This document shows positions 45,341 to 56,764 of a stretch of DNA of 64,000 nt, piece after piece. The notes beneath the pieces were generated by a model that was given only the letters and a program-made list of their open reading frames with translations, made no database searches and was not told the origin of the DNA. This DNA comes from Galeopsis tetrahit (taxonomy: Eukaryota > Streptophyta > Magnoliopsida > Lamiales > Lamiaceae), in contig OY776133.1 of NCBI GenBank assembly GCA_963675135.1, positions 44,113,494-44,177,493 on the forward strand. Direction: 5' to 3'. The stretch's first letter is position 1. Every line of letters starts with the position of its first letter. Made by a program: the position numbers and the translations under genes.

Positions 45341-45606
45341 AGTTTTGGGTGAGAACGTCTCACATAATGAGATCCGTGAGATGGGTCTTTCTTAACCCTC
45401 ATATATAAAAGGTGATAATGTTTGAGCAGAAAGTGACAGTCGATTTTTATTAAAAATATTATCACTTTTTATTTAAACATTATCACTTTTTTTACAAATC
45501 AAAATCTGAAAAAAAATATGTGGTATTCTACCCAGAATTTTAAATTTTGGGTTAAAAGGGATTCATCTCACAGAAAAATATCCCGTGAAACGGTCTCACT
45601 AAAAAG
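45341..45606. mobile_element. MITE with GTGAGA..CTCAC inverted ends
   Basis: Left TTTTGGGTGAGAACGTCTCAC pairs with right GTGAAACGGTCTCACTAAAA (imperfect, about 18 of 21). Inner words GAGATCCGTGAGATGGGTC and GATTCATCTCACAG also pair. No clear target duplication and no coding capacity. Confidence 0.55.
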
Positions 45607-45676
45607 TTAATACTATTCATTAAAAATAATTAATATTATTCAATAAAAACATATTTACTGTTTAGGATCAAAAAAC

Positions 45677-46215
45677 ATGTTTTCAGGTGGCAACGTGAAA
45701 GAAAAAATCGGTAGATTGGTGAGTAAGTTTTTCATCTACGACAATCTTCCACCCGAAAAAGCATCTTCCCATCATTTCAAAAATATGATTGTTGGTGCAC
45801 AACAAGTAGGTTTGGGAGTGCCCACGATATATGAGATAAAAAATAAATATCTTGATATGGAGTATAAAGAAATGAAAGAGTATGTTGACCACGAAAAGGA
45901 GAAATGGAGCACATATGGATGCACAATCATGGTAGATGGATGGACAGGGCCAACAAAGTTGTCAATCATTAATTTCATGGTTTATTGTAAGGGCTGGACC
46001 ATTTTTCTTAAGTCAGTTGATGCATCTAACAAGATCAAGGATTATCAGTACATTTATGGGCTGCTAAAAGATGTTGTGTTGGAGGTTGGAAAAGAAAATG
46101 TGGTGCAAATTATAACTGATAATAGTTCAGCTTATTATGTAAAGACCGGAAAAAAACTTATGCAGAAGTATAACTTGTATTGGACACCATGTGCTGCACA
46201 TTGCATTGATTGGGT
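45677..46215 (+). pseudogene. hAT-family transposase fragment (DUF659 domain)
   Basis: A splice-acceptor-like TTTTCAG precedes GTGGCAACG at 45,687. The frame runs about 175 codons through GCTIMVDGWTG (first catalytic Asp), FLKSVDAS, VQIITDNSSAY (second Asp) and WTPCAAHCIDW (the CX2H region). It stops at a donor-like GTAAGT (46,216). These are the DUF659 signatures of plant hAT transposases and domesticated relatives. The N-terminal BED finger and C-terminal dimerisation domain are absent, so this is a fragment. Confidence 0.78.
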
Positions 46216-47310
46216 AAGTCCACACTATCCAATTCATGGCCGAACAGTTGGACAAGATAGAACAACATACTAATGGCATGTCCAAAACTATGTCCAAAAT
46301 TTCTCTAGCTTGATGAGTTGGTATCAGTATTGTTTAGACCAAGATGACATTTCTTCATTTACATTTGAGCCTCATAGGTCATCATTTTGGTATTAACTGT
46401 CTTGTGTTAAATAATTATGAACAATTATTGTATCGTTTTAGACTGATTTTGTATTTTGTTAATTGTTATTGATATATTTATCATTAAAAAATTATTTTGT
46501 AGTGATTTTAGTCTAAATTTATGTATTAAAGTTAGTTATAGTATTCTCTAAAATTTCATGTTAAATTTTCATCATTTTAACAAAATTTCCATCAATTTTT
46601 TATTTTTTACCGATATCGATATCGATATTTCCATCGATATATTCGTAAATTTAAGGTATCGATATTTCCACCAATACAAATATTTTTGTCCTTGGGAGTA
46701 GTAAAAATCGCTGCTTTAATATGCAAGGGATTTCAATGCCTTATATAACTATATGATATGTGGTTTAGGTTGTGCAGTAATATTTTTTTGTGATTCGTGG
46801 CTTAGGCATAGGTTCAAACCACGTGAGCCCAATTTTTCTCACTTTGATTTTGCAACTACTTTGAATCGTCGTAATTTGCGAGTTGCGATATGCGTCGACG
46901 AAACTGTCATCGCAAATTTCTAATTTATTGGGAAGCACAAAAGAAATGTGAAAAAAAATAAATTAGAATAAAATATACTTAATTAAAATCGTTCTCAAGT
47001 TTGTGATATTATAAGAATACATTTATCCACACCCTCCACACACCCCCAACCTCCTAATAATTAATGTATCTCTCATTCGCATACACACCCTATTACTTCT
47101 CTTTTTTTATACTTTATGAACAACCCAACACAATTTATAAATATATTATTTTTTAATTATATACTCCGTATTATCTATTATTAATTTTTATTGTATTTAA
47201 AAAATGTAAAAAATCTATTAAATTATTTAAAATTAATAATTTATAAATTATAATAAAAAAGCATTTTATCATACAATTAAAATAAACTATAATCTCAATA
47301 ATTAAATTAA
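46216..47310. other. Intergenic, AT-rich
   Basis: No gene is recognised. ATCGATATCGATATTTCCA words cluster at 46,611-46,660. A box-B-like AGGTTCAAACC at 46,811 has no convincing box A. Confidence 0.5.
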
Positions 47311-47481
47311 TGGGGTGTATTGGTTGTGGATTCTGTAGGATTTTTTTTGAACTTTCCATGTTTGGGGGTATTCAATTCGGATTTTCATTTTGAGGTGTTC
47401 AATACGGATTTTAAAAAGTCTTTAACAATTTATGGATTTTAATACTCTATGAATTGTTGAATACCTAAACTTGGAAAGTTC
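47311..47481. mobile_element. MITE end or short MITE, GGGGTGTATT family
   Basis: GGGGTGTATTGGTTGTGGATTCTGTAGGATTTT opens a segment sharing its start with 63,198 (GGGATGTATTCAATTGAGATTCTGTTGGATTTT). Internal inverted words GGTATTCAATTC and GAATTGTTGAATACC are seen. It abuts the minus-strand extra ORF fragment and truncates it. Confidence 0.5.
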
Positions 47482-50400
47482 ATCTTCTCTTGGGCTCTCA
47501 TCATAGCCAGCTTTTGTTGAGTTTCAGGATCCTTGTCATAGCCTTCTTCAAAAAGCTTTGATGGATCCAGCACTATTGTCCTTTTCTTTGGTTCTGCTCC
47601 AAAACCTTCTGCAAACAGTACTTCTACATTTCCTTGGTCTTCAGCAATCTTGGGCTTTCAGCAGATTTGACCTCTTCAGCAACCTTGGACTTTTCAGCAC
47701 TTTTGACTTTATCAGTAGCTTTGGCCTTTTTGGAGGTAGGCACATCTTCTTCTATCCTGAACTCAATAGGTAGATCAAGGCTGTTAGAAAAATCTGTAAA
47801 GGTTTCAGCTTTCTTCTTGTTCCCTTTAGCCTTTTTGATTTGGCCTCTTGTCTGGATTCCTTTAGTGGCCTTGTCCAATCCTGACACTTCTCCTCCAGGC
47901 CTTTGCTGAAGTCTTGCTCTCTCCTCTTGAGCAGATGCCATTGAGTTTTTCAGAGCAATAGCTAGCTGCTCTTCTTCATCTAGCTCCTCCAAGTTCAAAA
48001 CTGCTTCTTCTTTGCCCTTAGATTCTGGCACTTTCTCTTTGCCTTTGCCTTCACCAATAGTCAAGGCACCTTTTGCCCTTGCTCTTTCTCTTTCCCCCTT
48101 TTTGGCAGCATCAAAGAACTGGGGTTTCAACTCACTCATAGTTGTAGCCATTAGGGATTGGGCTAGGTTCAATGACTTCATCTCCTCAAGCAGATACACA
48201 TTCTCATCATGAATGTTCTGCATTCTATCACTGCTCATGCTTAAGAAAGCAAGAACAGACTTCATTTTCTGTTCTACAACCTCCTCCATGGTTGTTTTGA
48301 GGGATGCATCTAGGCTTGACTTCAGAAATTCAGTGAGGTTGGCTACTGCAGACTCAGCAATTTTGGCCATCACTTCCTATGTGAATTTCTCTGAGGCAGC
48401 TTTGACCATGGCTAGCCTCATTTCCTCAGCCCTCTTCTTTTGTATAACATTTTTCTTTCCTAAGGCTTGCTTGACCACCAATTTCAGTGCTTTCACATTC
48501 TTGTTATGATTGTCCAACAACATTTTCTGATCCTCTCTTACTTCCTTTGTGAATGTCTCCATGCTTGTTTTGGCTCTCTGAACTTCAGTGGAGATGGTTT
48601 GCAGACCAGATTCAACTCCACAAATTATAGCCTCAATGGTAGGCAACACCACCTCTTTAGAGCCTGTCAATCTCATTTCCACTAATGCCAAAGTTCTACT
48701 TTACTCATCCAAGGCTCCTGAAGTCTCAGCATGGGCTGTTTCCACTTGATGGACCAATGTGTCCAACTTTGCTGATTGCTCACCCAAGATGGCTTGAGCT
48801 GAGTTAGAATCAATGTGAATTGGAGCATCTGTAAGAAACTCATCAGCAAAAATTTGATCAAGTGTTACACCTGCAAGATCAGAAAAGTCAAATTTGTCAG
48901 CAAATAAACACTCAGCACCCTCAATTTCTTTTTCATAAGAATCTGATACATCAACAGTCTTCTTCTCATTTTCAACTTTTTCTTTTCTCCCTTCATTCAA
49001 AATTTCCTCACATTCAGGGTCAGGCCTCCTCTCATCAAGGGTTTCTTGAAGTTCAGATTTGACTTCAAGAATAACCTGCCCCTCCTCACTTATACCACCC
49101 TAATATGTTGGTACACTCACTATCTTAGTTATCACAACATCTCTCTCATCAACTACTCCCTCTGATTTTTCCACTAATACATCCTTTTCAACTCCTTCAC
49201 CTAGACCTGCAACTTCTCCACCCTCAACAGGGTTCAAAGAAGGCAGTTGTGGGGAGATCACAGTGCTTGGTTCTAAAGCCACTATGTCATCCTGAATGAT
49301 TAAGGGCTGGTCAGTGTCCAACTCTCCTGACACTGATGAGGCCTTAACCAAACCAGCTTCTAAAATGGGAGCCTCAACATCAGTAAGTTGTGCCTTGGGT
49401 TCAGAAGAACCTTCATTGGCTGATGCATCTTTGGCTGTGTTACCAGCTCTGGTCAACACTTCTGATGAAACAAAACCCTTCCTATGATAGGCCAAGTAGT
49501 GGACTGTAGGTTGTTTGGGACCAGGAGGGTTGGGATTTGTGGGATCTGAGGGACTATCATGAAAGTCATCATCACTTGTGCTGCTTTAAGGGTGTTTGAT
49601 CCCTTTGGCAATTCTCTCCTTCTCTTCAGCAATTTTATTAGCTACCAATTTTGCAAAAACTTCCTCATCAGTAAGGAATCTTGTCTTTGTAACTCCAGAA
49701 AAATGTAGCAATCTGCTTTCTTCAGTTTGCCACCAGTTTGCACCCTTATCATGTATCACTTGAGCAATCTCCATGATGGTTTTATCCTTCACATCCACTA
49801 AAGCTTTCAAATCATGGAATTGTTGTTGCAGCCTTGGGAATTCAACAAGTTGGGGGTTCAAACTGTCCACAGTAGCCCTTGCTCCACCTCTGAGCATACT
49901 TTCATAAGTATACTCCTCCTCATCTCCACTTGAATAGGGACTTTGGGTTATAGGGGAGTTGGCTCTGGGTTTAGGTAGGTTGGCTTCTGGAAGATTGAGT
50001 TCAGAAGGGTTGGGTGCAACAAAGGTTGCTTCAGTTGCTTTTGAGAGCAATGGATCTGAAGTGGCTTTGCTCAGGGGAGTTGGCTCTAAGAGTGCAGCTA
50101 CTAGGAATCTTGAGTAGTTGAGCATGGATGAGTCAAGTGGAGACTGAAGTCTTGACTCATCTACTGCAAGGTCAGCTAGCACATCTATAGGCCCTCGTTG
50201 TGCAGCCCCTTCTGGAGAATATCTTTTGGTTAAGTTCAAAGGAGTGATGGGTTGGTTTTCTGGGGTTTTATGGGTATCAGGGGAGTTGGGCTCTTGATGT
50301 TGAGTATCAGGGATTTTGGATTCAGGAGTACCAGAACTAGAAGAGTTGGTTCTAGACTTGAATTTTGATTTGGTTTTGCTTTCAGCTCTACTCTCCCTTA

Positions 50401-50495
50401 GAGCAAGTTGCAAAGTCTTTTCCTCCTGAAGCTCCAAAATCTTTTCAGTAGGCTTGGCCCTCCTCTTGCTAGCTCTACTACTCCCACTAATGTAT
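47482..50495 (-). pseudogene. Extra ORF fragment of a Sirevirus-like element (copy D), minus strand
   Basis: Open stretches on the minus strand at 50,437-49,586, 49,495-49,100, 49,000-48,701, 48,691-48,377 and 48,373-47,624 form one protein broken by stops and frameshifts. Ser/Pro-rich start (SGTPESKIPDTQHQEPNSPD), acidic middle, coiled coil, a basic Lys-rich region (GQIKKAKGNKKKAE) and a tail LFAEGFGAEPKKRTIVLDPS. It follows the layout of the middle and C-terminal parts of the A and B extra ORFs, including the DAAKKGE motif. The N-terminal domain is missing at 50,495. Confidence 0.72.
48091..48105 (-). promoter_or_regulatory. Polypurine tract in the extra ORF of copy D
   Basis: Minus strand CCAAAAAGGGGGAAA in the codon context AAKKGE, equivalent to 5,171-5,185 and 18,149-18,163. 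Confidence 0.45.
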
Positions 50496-51138
50496 GTTCT
50501 TTATAAAAATTCAAATATTTCATATTTGCACCAATTATATCAATTTTCATATTTAAATATCTTAAAATATAAAAAATGTTCGTAATATACTAAAACTTAG
50601 AACGTCTCTCTTGCATATCACAAAAATTATCAGCAATTAAGTCTATACTAAATCTTTTTACAATTTGCTCTCAGTACATGTAATCTGAAAGAAATTAATT
50701 ATATCTTGTTTCGAATTGTAGTGTTGACTAAGTTCATAGTAGAATATATTTTAATATATATAATAATTACAACATTACTAATTCACAACTTAAATAAATA
50801 AATAAATAAAAACTTAAAATTCTCTAATTCTAAAATTTATAATGATCTGAAATAAAAGATAAACAAAATAAAATAATAATTAATACTCATATAAATAAAA
50901 TAAATTAATATCATTATTGTTCCTTTTCTTCTGGCTGATGGGATATTCGCTGCTGGGCTGATAAAAATGGGCTCACCATATATATAATTATCCGCATAGA
51001 GGAAACAAGTAAATATTGAAAATAAAAAATAAATTTAAAATTAAATAATCAATACTATAAATAATAGTTAAAAAAATTAAAATTTTGAGGGGGGCCAGGG
51101 CCACCACCCAACCCTGTGGGTAGTTCTGTCCCTGCCTC
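50496..51138. other. AT-rich block replacing integrase-RT-RNase H
   Basis: No coding potential. 51,085-51,140 is a GC-richer patch (GGGGGGCCAGGGCCACCACCC) of the kind found at ends of decayed plant transposons. It lies between the extra ORF fragment and the protease/gag fragment of the same orientation. Confidence 0.5.
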
Positions 51139-52568
51139 TACCAATTATTTTTCCTTTAAATCCACCACCATAAGTGACATTACCACAATCATAAGCTTTA
51201 TATTAAGAGAGATAATCAATTTGACCTATCATGTGTATATAACAACCACTGTCAAAGTACCATAATCCAGGAACACATGCTTTCAAAGACATATAAACAA
51301 CATTGCAAGTAGTGTTTTCTTTTGAAATCCAAACAAATTTTTGACTATGTTGTCTTGAATGTTGAGTCATTTTAGGTAGTACAGAAGATTTCATATGATT
51401 TTTATTTTTGAAACAGTAATGACAAATCATGTCTTTTATACTGATCTTGAGTTTTAGCAGAAACACTAGGATTGTAATTAACTTCAGCTTTAACAAACAC
51501 AATAGGTTTCTTACTTTCAGAAAATCTGGAATTTTTACCTTGATAACCAATACCTGTTTTCTTTGAGTTGTTAGTAAGTAAAAACTCTTCCAATTTCATC
51601 TTTTTTTCAGAATTTTTTTTAAAGCTCAGTGAGACTTCTTTCAACCTGTCTTCAAGTTTAGAATTTCAACATCCTTCCTTGTTAGAATGCCTTCAAGCTT
51701 GATAATAGATTCTCTTAAGTCAGAATTTTTAAAATTCAGAGACTTAATTATGTGATTAAGTTTCTCAATTTCAGAAGATATTTTAAAGACCTTTTCATTT
51801 GTTAAGGGACTTTCATAAGAATATTTCTTAAAATCAAGAATAGACACTTCAAGTCTTTCTTTGAGTTTAGACATTTTTTTATCCCTTTTTTTTTTAAAAC
51901 ACTTTCTAGTTTAGAAATAGTTTTGGATAAGTCTTTAATGTCAGCATCACTTCTGGATAGTCCTGTTTTACTTGAGGTACCTGTTTCTAAGACAGAACTT
52001 GTAAAATAATTAAATTCTGGTGCATTATTAGTAAGTGATTCTTCAAATGATGGCTCATTTGATCTCACATCGTAATAATTATCCAGATCATCATCAAAAG
52101 TATCATCATACTTAATCCTAGCAGAGAAAGCTTTTTCAATATCTTTTTCAGGATCATTCTCAACATCAAATTCATCACTTAAAGTAGCAATGAAATTAAG
52201 TGTTGGCACATTCATTAGCATTATGATCATATCCAGAACATGCATCACATTTAACATTCTTCCTATATTCTTGATCAGATCTAAACCTATAACTTCTCTC
52301 CAATTGTCTACATTGATTGAAGGTATTCTTTCTAACAGGAAATTGTTGAGTGTTATAATATGAACCTTAAGTTGAACATTATCATTAAAACTTGTTGTTT
52401 TTGTTCTTTAAGAAGGTTTTAAACTGTTTAGTAATGAAAGCCACGTAGTCATGATTGTTGAAACATTCCTCAATTTCAACTTCATCAGATTCGATTTCAG
52501 TAACATAAGTAGACTTTCCAGAACCTGATGATGTGGATAATGAGGCATCACCTTTGAAAATAAGAACT

Positions 52569-53423
52569 TGAAAGTGTGTTGTGGTATAGTGTATAAAGTG
52601 TTTAAGTAAAAACAGATTAATGTTGTACCAAATGTTGAGACAAACAGTACAACACTGACTCTAACAGAATATCAGAAATAAGTAGACAGCGGAAGACTTG
52701 AAACACTAAAAACAATGAGACACAATGGAAATACTTTTCACATAGATTTTATAAATAAAAATCTATGTGAGCCTTACGGCGAAATATCAATACTTATCTT
52801 CAAGTATAAATGTTGTGTGAAATATTACAGCAATAACCTTCACAACAGAAACTACAAACGAGGCAGGTGCCCTGTTCTAAAAACGATCTAAGTGTATGAA
52901 TTATACACTGCCGAAATGTTAGTCCTATCTATGATTACACTCTCGATAGATAAAGAAAAGCAACAGTCATACGGGTGGGATACTTCGTATGAACTAAAAG
53001 GTATAACTATTGGGGCCACAATTTCCTAACAGGATGAACACTAGTCTAGGATATTGATCGAATATAATACACTGAATGATGGAGCCATCCTTCGGTATTT
53101 ATAGAGTGATATGCGAATTCTAGAGGCTTCCATATTTGAGATCCTATTTTTTAGGACCTCAACTTCCATGATCTTTCTAGATCTTTCCACAATGCTCCAG
53201 GTCGATCTACAAGGTTCCAAGGTGGTCTAGCACGTTCTGCAATGTTCTAGAATCTTCTAGGTTCCAGATCCTTGTAGAAGCTTCTAGATCCTGCCAGAAA
53301 TGCGACAACATTTAGATCAACATTTAATGTAGCATTTCAGAAAAGACTTAGAAAAAATCTCGGAAGGTCAAATTAAGATATTGTTGATAATGTTAAGGCA
53401 TTCAAGAGTTAACAACATCTACA
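52569..53423 (-). repeat. Solo LTR (855 bp) with GAACT target duplications
   Basis: On the plus strand TGAAAGTGTGTTG...CATCTACA, flanked by GAACT at 52,564-52,568 and 53,424-53,428. It belongs to the same family as copy C's LTR but is more complete: a TATA box (minus CTATAAATA, 53,096-53,104) is present. Upstream of it on the minus strand lies a perfect three-unit heat-shock element. It interrupts the gag of the 51,139-54,120 element, so it inserted later and then lost its interior by LTR-LTR recombination. Confidence 0.93.
53245..53257. promoter_or_regulatory. Heat-shock element in the solo LTR
   Basis: TTCTAGAATCTTC is a perfect TTCnnGAAnnTTC. A second two-unit site GAAGCTTC lies at 53,277-53,284 and a weaker GAATTC at 53,115-53,120. 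The perfect site is about 140 bp upstream of the TATA box in U3 on the minus strand. Confidence 0.6.
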
Positions 53424-54139
53424 GAACTTTCTTACATTATTAGTATTTTCAGAAATGTTCATTTCATAAGTTTTCAAAATACCAATAAACTCATTTTGAC
53501 TCAATACATCAGTATCTTTAGCTTCTTCTATAACACATATCTTAGGATCAAAACATTTAGGAACAGATCTAAGAATTTTATGTACTAACCTTGTATTGGA
53601 TATTGGATCTCCAAGTGAGTGAGCTTCATTAGCTATTTCAGTCAATCTTTCCTTATAAGTTGAGATGGTTTCATTTTCTTTCATCCTCAAATTTTCAAAT
53701 TTGCTTCTATGCATACGAAGTCTGGTCCTTCGTACACTATCTGATCATTCACAATGTTGTTGCAGCAGATCTCATACTTCCTTCGAGGATATGCAATTTG
53801 AGATGATCTTGAACATTGAGGCATAAGTTGAGGTGAAGATAACATTCAACGCCTTTGAATTATAACTTGCAGCTGTGATTTCATTGTTTGTCCAGTCAAG
53901 TTCTCTCTTAACTTGAGATTCATTGTCATCATCCGCCGTGGTTCGTGGTTGAGTCCAACCAGCAAGAACACTCCTCCAAGCTCATTCATCAATAGATTTG
54001 ATGTACATCCTCATCTTTGGTTTTCAGAAGGCATAATTCGTGCCATCTAAAATAGGAGGCTTAAGTGCGGGTGAAAGTGGATATTTCATTTTAAATCACA
54101 CACTCTAAGCAGAATCTCTACTTAGTGTATCAAGTAGTT

Positions 54140-54152
54140 GGCTCTGATACCA
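54140..54152 (-). promoter_or_regulatory. Primer binding site of the copy D/E element
   Basis: Minus strand TGGTATCAGAGCC, two bases from the LTR end at 54,155. Confidence 0.9.
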
Positions 54153-54154
54153 AC

Positions 54155-54923
54155 TGAAAGTGTGTGTGCGTGCGGAAACAGAGGTGTTGTGTTGGCACTA
54201 TCCAGACAACATTAGGCAGTGGAAATTAAAATGCACTTTGCAAATGGAAATATTCAAAATTTGCGTAGATTATAAAATAATCTACACGGATCACTATATT
54301 TAAAATAAGTGACAAAATGTCTACAAGCTCTTAGAGGTTTGAAAAACTACAGCTCGATAGAGTTTGAAAAATTTACTAGAACCTATGAAAATATCTCCCT
54401 CATAGATTTATACATAAAATTATAGTAAATAAGATCACGATGAACATACAATTATTCGTGCTTACAATGGTATGTTAATCTACAAGAAGAAACAAAAGTA
54501 TTCCTAACTAGAAGCGTAAAAGCATTCGATAGACTAGTAGTTGTGTTTAACTTTTCTTCTTGTGTATCTTGTGTTGAGGCAGCTTCTCTATTTATAGACT
54601 TCATTGGACGAACTGCCTTCAACTCCCTTGATCGTTTCAGCCTTTAGATCAAGCAGTTTAAAACTTCTCTTCTCATCTCCTTGAATGTAGGAACTTGTTA
54701 TATCATGCTTAATAACTTCTCACTCATGTGTAACTGCTTGACCTGGATGTTATCCAGGTCTTCTGTCTACATTAGGGACATCATTTATAAGCAACAAGTG
54801 TAAGATCGAAGTTAGTGAAAAAAGAAAAGGCAAATTCTGATGTTGTCATAAATGTTGGGAACATTAGTTATAACACTTGACTGTAAATGTTGAATCATTT
54901 TACATAACACACCTATTCCAACA
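54155..54923 (-). repeat. 5' LTR of the copy D/E element (about 769 bp)
   Basis: On the plus strand TGAAAGTGTGTGTGCG...CTATTCCAACA, so the minus-strand start is TGTTGGAATAG. A TATA box (minus CTATAAATAG) lies at 54,588-54,597. The outer boundary could also be at 54,929. It shares only its last bases with the copy C/solo LTR family. Confidence 0.75.
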
Positions 54924-55284
54924 TCAACAAGAAACGTTTAAAAAATTAGAAAATTGTATTGGAAGAGAATTGTAAAAAGTATGTGGAAGAGAGAAGATTC
55001 TGATTTAGATAAAGGGAACTTTATTCAAGTGAATATCACAGATTATTTGTAAAAAGCATAATCGACATTTATTTATTTTTTATTTTTATCATAGAGCAAA
55101 TAGTTATACTGAAAAGTATTTGTTTTTTTTTTTTTTGGGAATATACTTTTGAATTCATGGTCAAAAACCATGCAACAACGCACTATTATAACACGCATAT
55201 ATGAATTTTTAAATGGTGTATATGGATCAAATTAAATCAATCTTTTCGAGTTTCGACCAATGAAAAAACTTTATAATATATTTA
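54924..55284. other. AT-rich intergenic stretch
   Basis: No gene or element is recognised; a T-run lies at 55,119-55,136. Confidence 0.5.
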
Positions 55285-55546
55285 CTCCCTCCATCCATGT
55301 AAAGTAGTCTCATTTGCCTTATATTCTTTGTCCATAAAATGTAGTCACATACCCTTTATGGAAACTATCACCCTTCAACCATCACTTAATTACTCAATTT
55401 GCCATCAACTTTATTCACAAACAATCAGTTTATTCACAATGGACCTCACAATACCCTACAATACCCTTAATTTATCTACTTTATCTACATTTTTCTTAAA
55501 ACATGTGCCTCACTTCAATGGGACTACATTTCATGGACGGAGGGAG
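55285..55546. mobile_element. Stowaway MITE (262 bp)
   Basis: CTCCCTCCATCCATG at the left and CATGGACGGAGGGAG at the right pair with one mismatch. TA flanks at 55,283-55,284 and 55,547-55,548. It lies about 1.2 kb upstream of the FT-like gene. Confidence 0.9.
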
Positions 55547-56013
55547 TATAATATTTCAACTTAAAATTTATTTCAATATAAACATCTTTAGGATGTAGAA
55601 ACAAATTTATAGCCATGCACATTATATAATATATTTATTTTTCAATTGAAAATAATATATTTTTTAATTTTTTTTAATTAATAATTTTTTTTAGAATAAA
55701 TTATAATCCTATCCCCCTCGTGCCCCGCAGGGCCGGCCGCAGCGGGTCATCCCATCTTGATTCATTCATAAAATACTCGCCCCAGTCCTTGCGTAAAATG
55801 ATTGACATCAAAAGCACATAAATCTAGAATATGATTCCTCACTTTTTCTTTTATAGGAAGAGTATATCATGATATATACCAAAAACAAGAGGTAAAAATT
55901 TAATTACAATTCTCCCGATGCTTCTAAGATTGCTACGTTACTCTACTAGTGATGAGAATCACCCATATGTCTTGACACTTCCATTTTATTTTCATTGAAT
56001 TAACAAAGAAATA

Positions 56014-56303
56014 CTCCCTCCGTCCAATTTTATTATGCCCACTTCTTCGGGTACGAATTTTAATGAATATTGATTAGTTTATTCATAAAGTCGATAAGTT
56101 GAGGTATGATGGGGTATTGTAGGGTCCATTTATAAATAAATGATTGTTTATGAATAAAGTGAATGACAAAGTGGGTAAATAAGTGATGATAGGAGGGTTG
56201 AGATAAAGTATAATGAATATATTGTTTCCAAAAAAGGTATGAGCATAATAAAATTTGACAACCAAAAAAGGAAAGTGAGAATAATGAAATTAGACGGTGG
56301 GAG
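56014..56303. mobile_element. Stowaway MITE (290 bp) in the FT-like promoter region
   Basis: The left end CTCCCTCCGTCCAATTTTAT pairs with the right end ATGAAATTAGACGGTGGGAG with few mismatches. TA flanks at 56,012-56,013 and 56,304-56,305. It lies 462 bp upstream of the FT-like ATG. Confidence 0.9.
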
Positions 56304-56727
56304 TAACAAATATAAGAAGATGCATGTCCGGGAAAAGAAGCTAAAACATCAAATTAATAGACAATAAATTAACGTGTTTACTAAAGCTTTTGACTAGTAG
56401 ATTCTCCAAAAGCAAAAGGAAATGAAAGCCCCAGCACCCTTAAATCGATGATCGGTTGGAGATGTTTAGTTTGTATTGAACTGACCGGAACGAACCATTG
56501 AGAAAATATTTAATTGTATTTAATATATATTTAATAAAACACTGATTATTGCCAAAATTTTAAGTAAAATTAAATAATTATATATAAACACTGATTTCAA
56601 TCTATATGCATTATAATTTGGGGTAGAGGTTGTGACTACAAATTAATATTCCGGGGCTAGCATTGTTGAAGGAACCCATGAAGGTGACATAAAATTTTAT
56701 ACCATAAATTCATGGGTAAAAAAAGCC

Positions 56728-56737
56728 CTATAAATAG
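56728..56737 (+). promoter_or_regulatory. TATA box of the FT-like gene
   Basis: CTATAAATAG, 28 bases before the ATG at 56,765. This would give a very short leader, so another start site may be used. A diverged copy of this region is at about 58,540-58,580. Confidence 0.55.
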
Positions 56738-56764
56738 ATGTTATATAAAAGCCATTAAATAGAA

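Larger units (their letters stand above)
51139..54120 (-). pseudogene. gag-protease of copy D/E copia element, split by a solo LTR
   Basis: Minus strand. The gag opening (ALKPPILDGTNYAF, MRMYIKSIDE, then RTRLRMHRSKFENLRMKENET) lies at about 54,090-53,430. After the solo LTR come an acidic region, a zinc knuckle CDACSGYDHNANEC (CX2CX4HX4C, near 52,215-52,255), a coiled coil, and the protease motif GLWYFDSGCYIHM at 51,230-51,270. Integrase, RT and RNase H are missing. Stops and frameshifts are frequent (for example near 54,040 and 53,850). It is closest to copy C in sequence. Confidence 0.8.

Noticed and set aside
46795..46835. SINE or tRNA promoter around AGGTTCAAACC
   Set aside because: Only a box-B-like word; no box A at the right distance and no target duplication.
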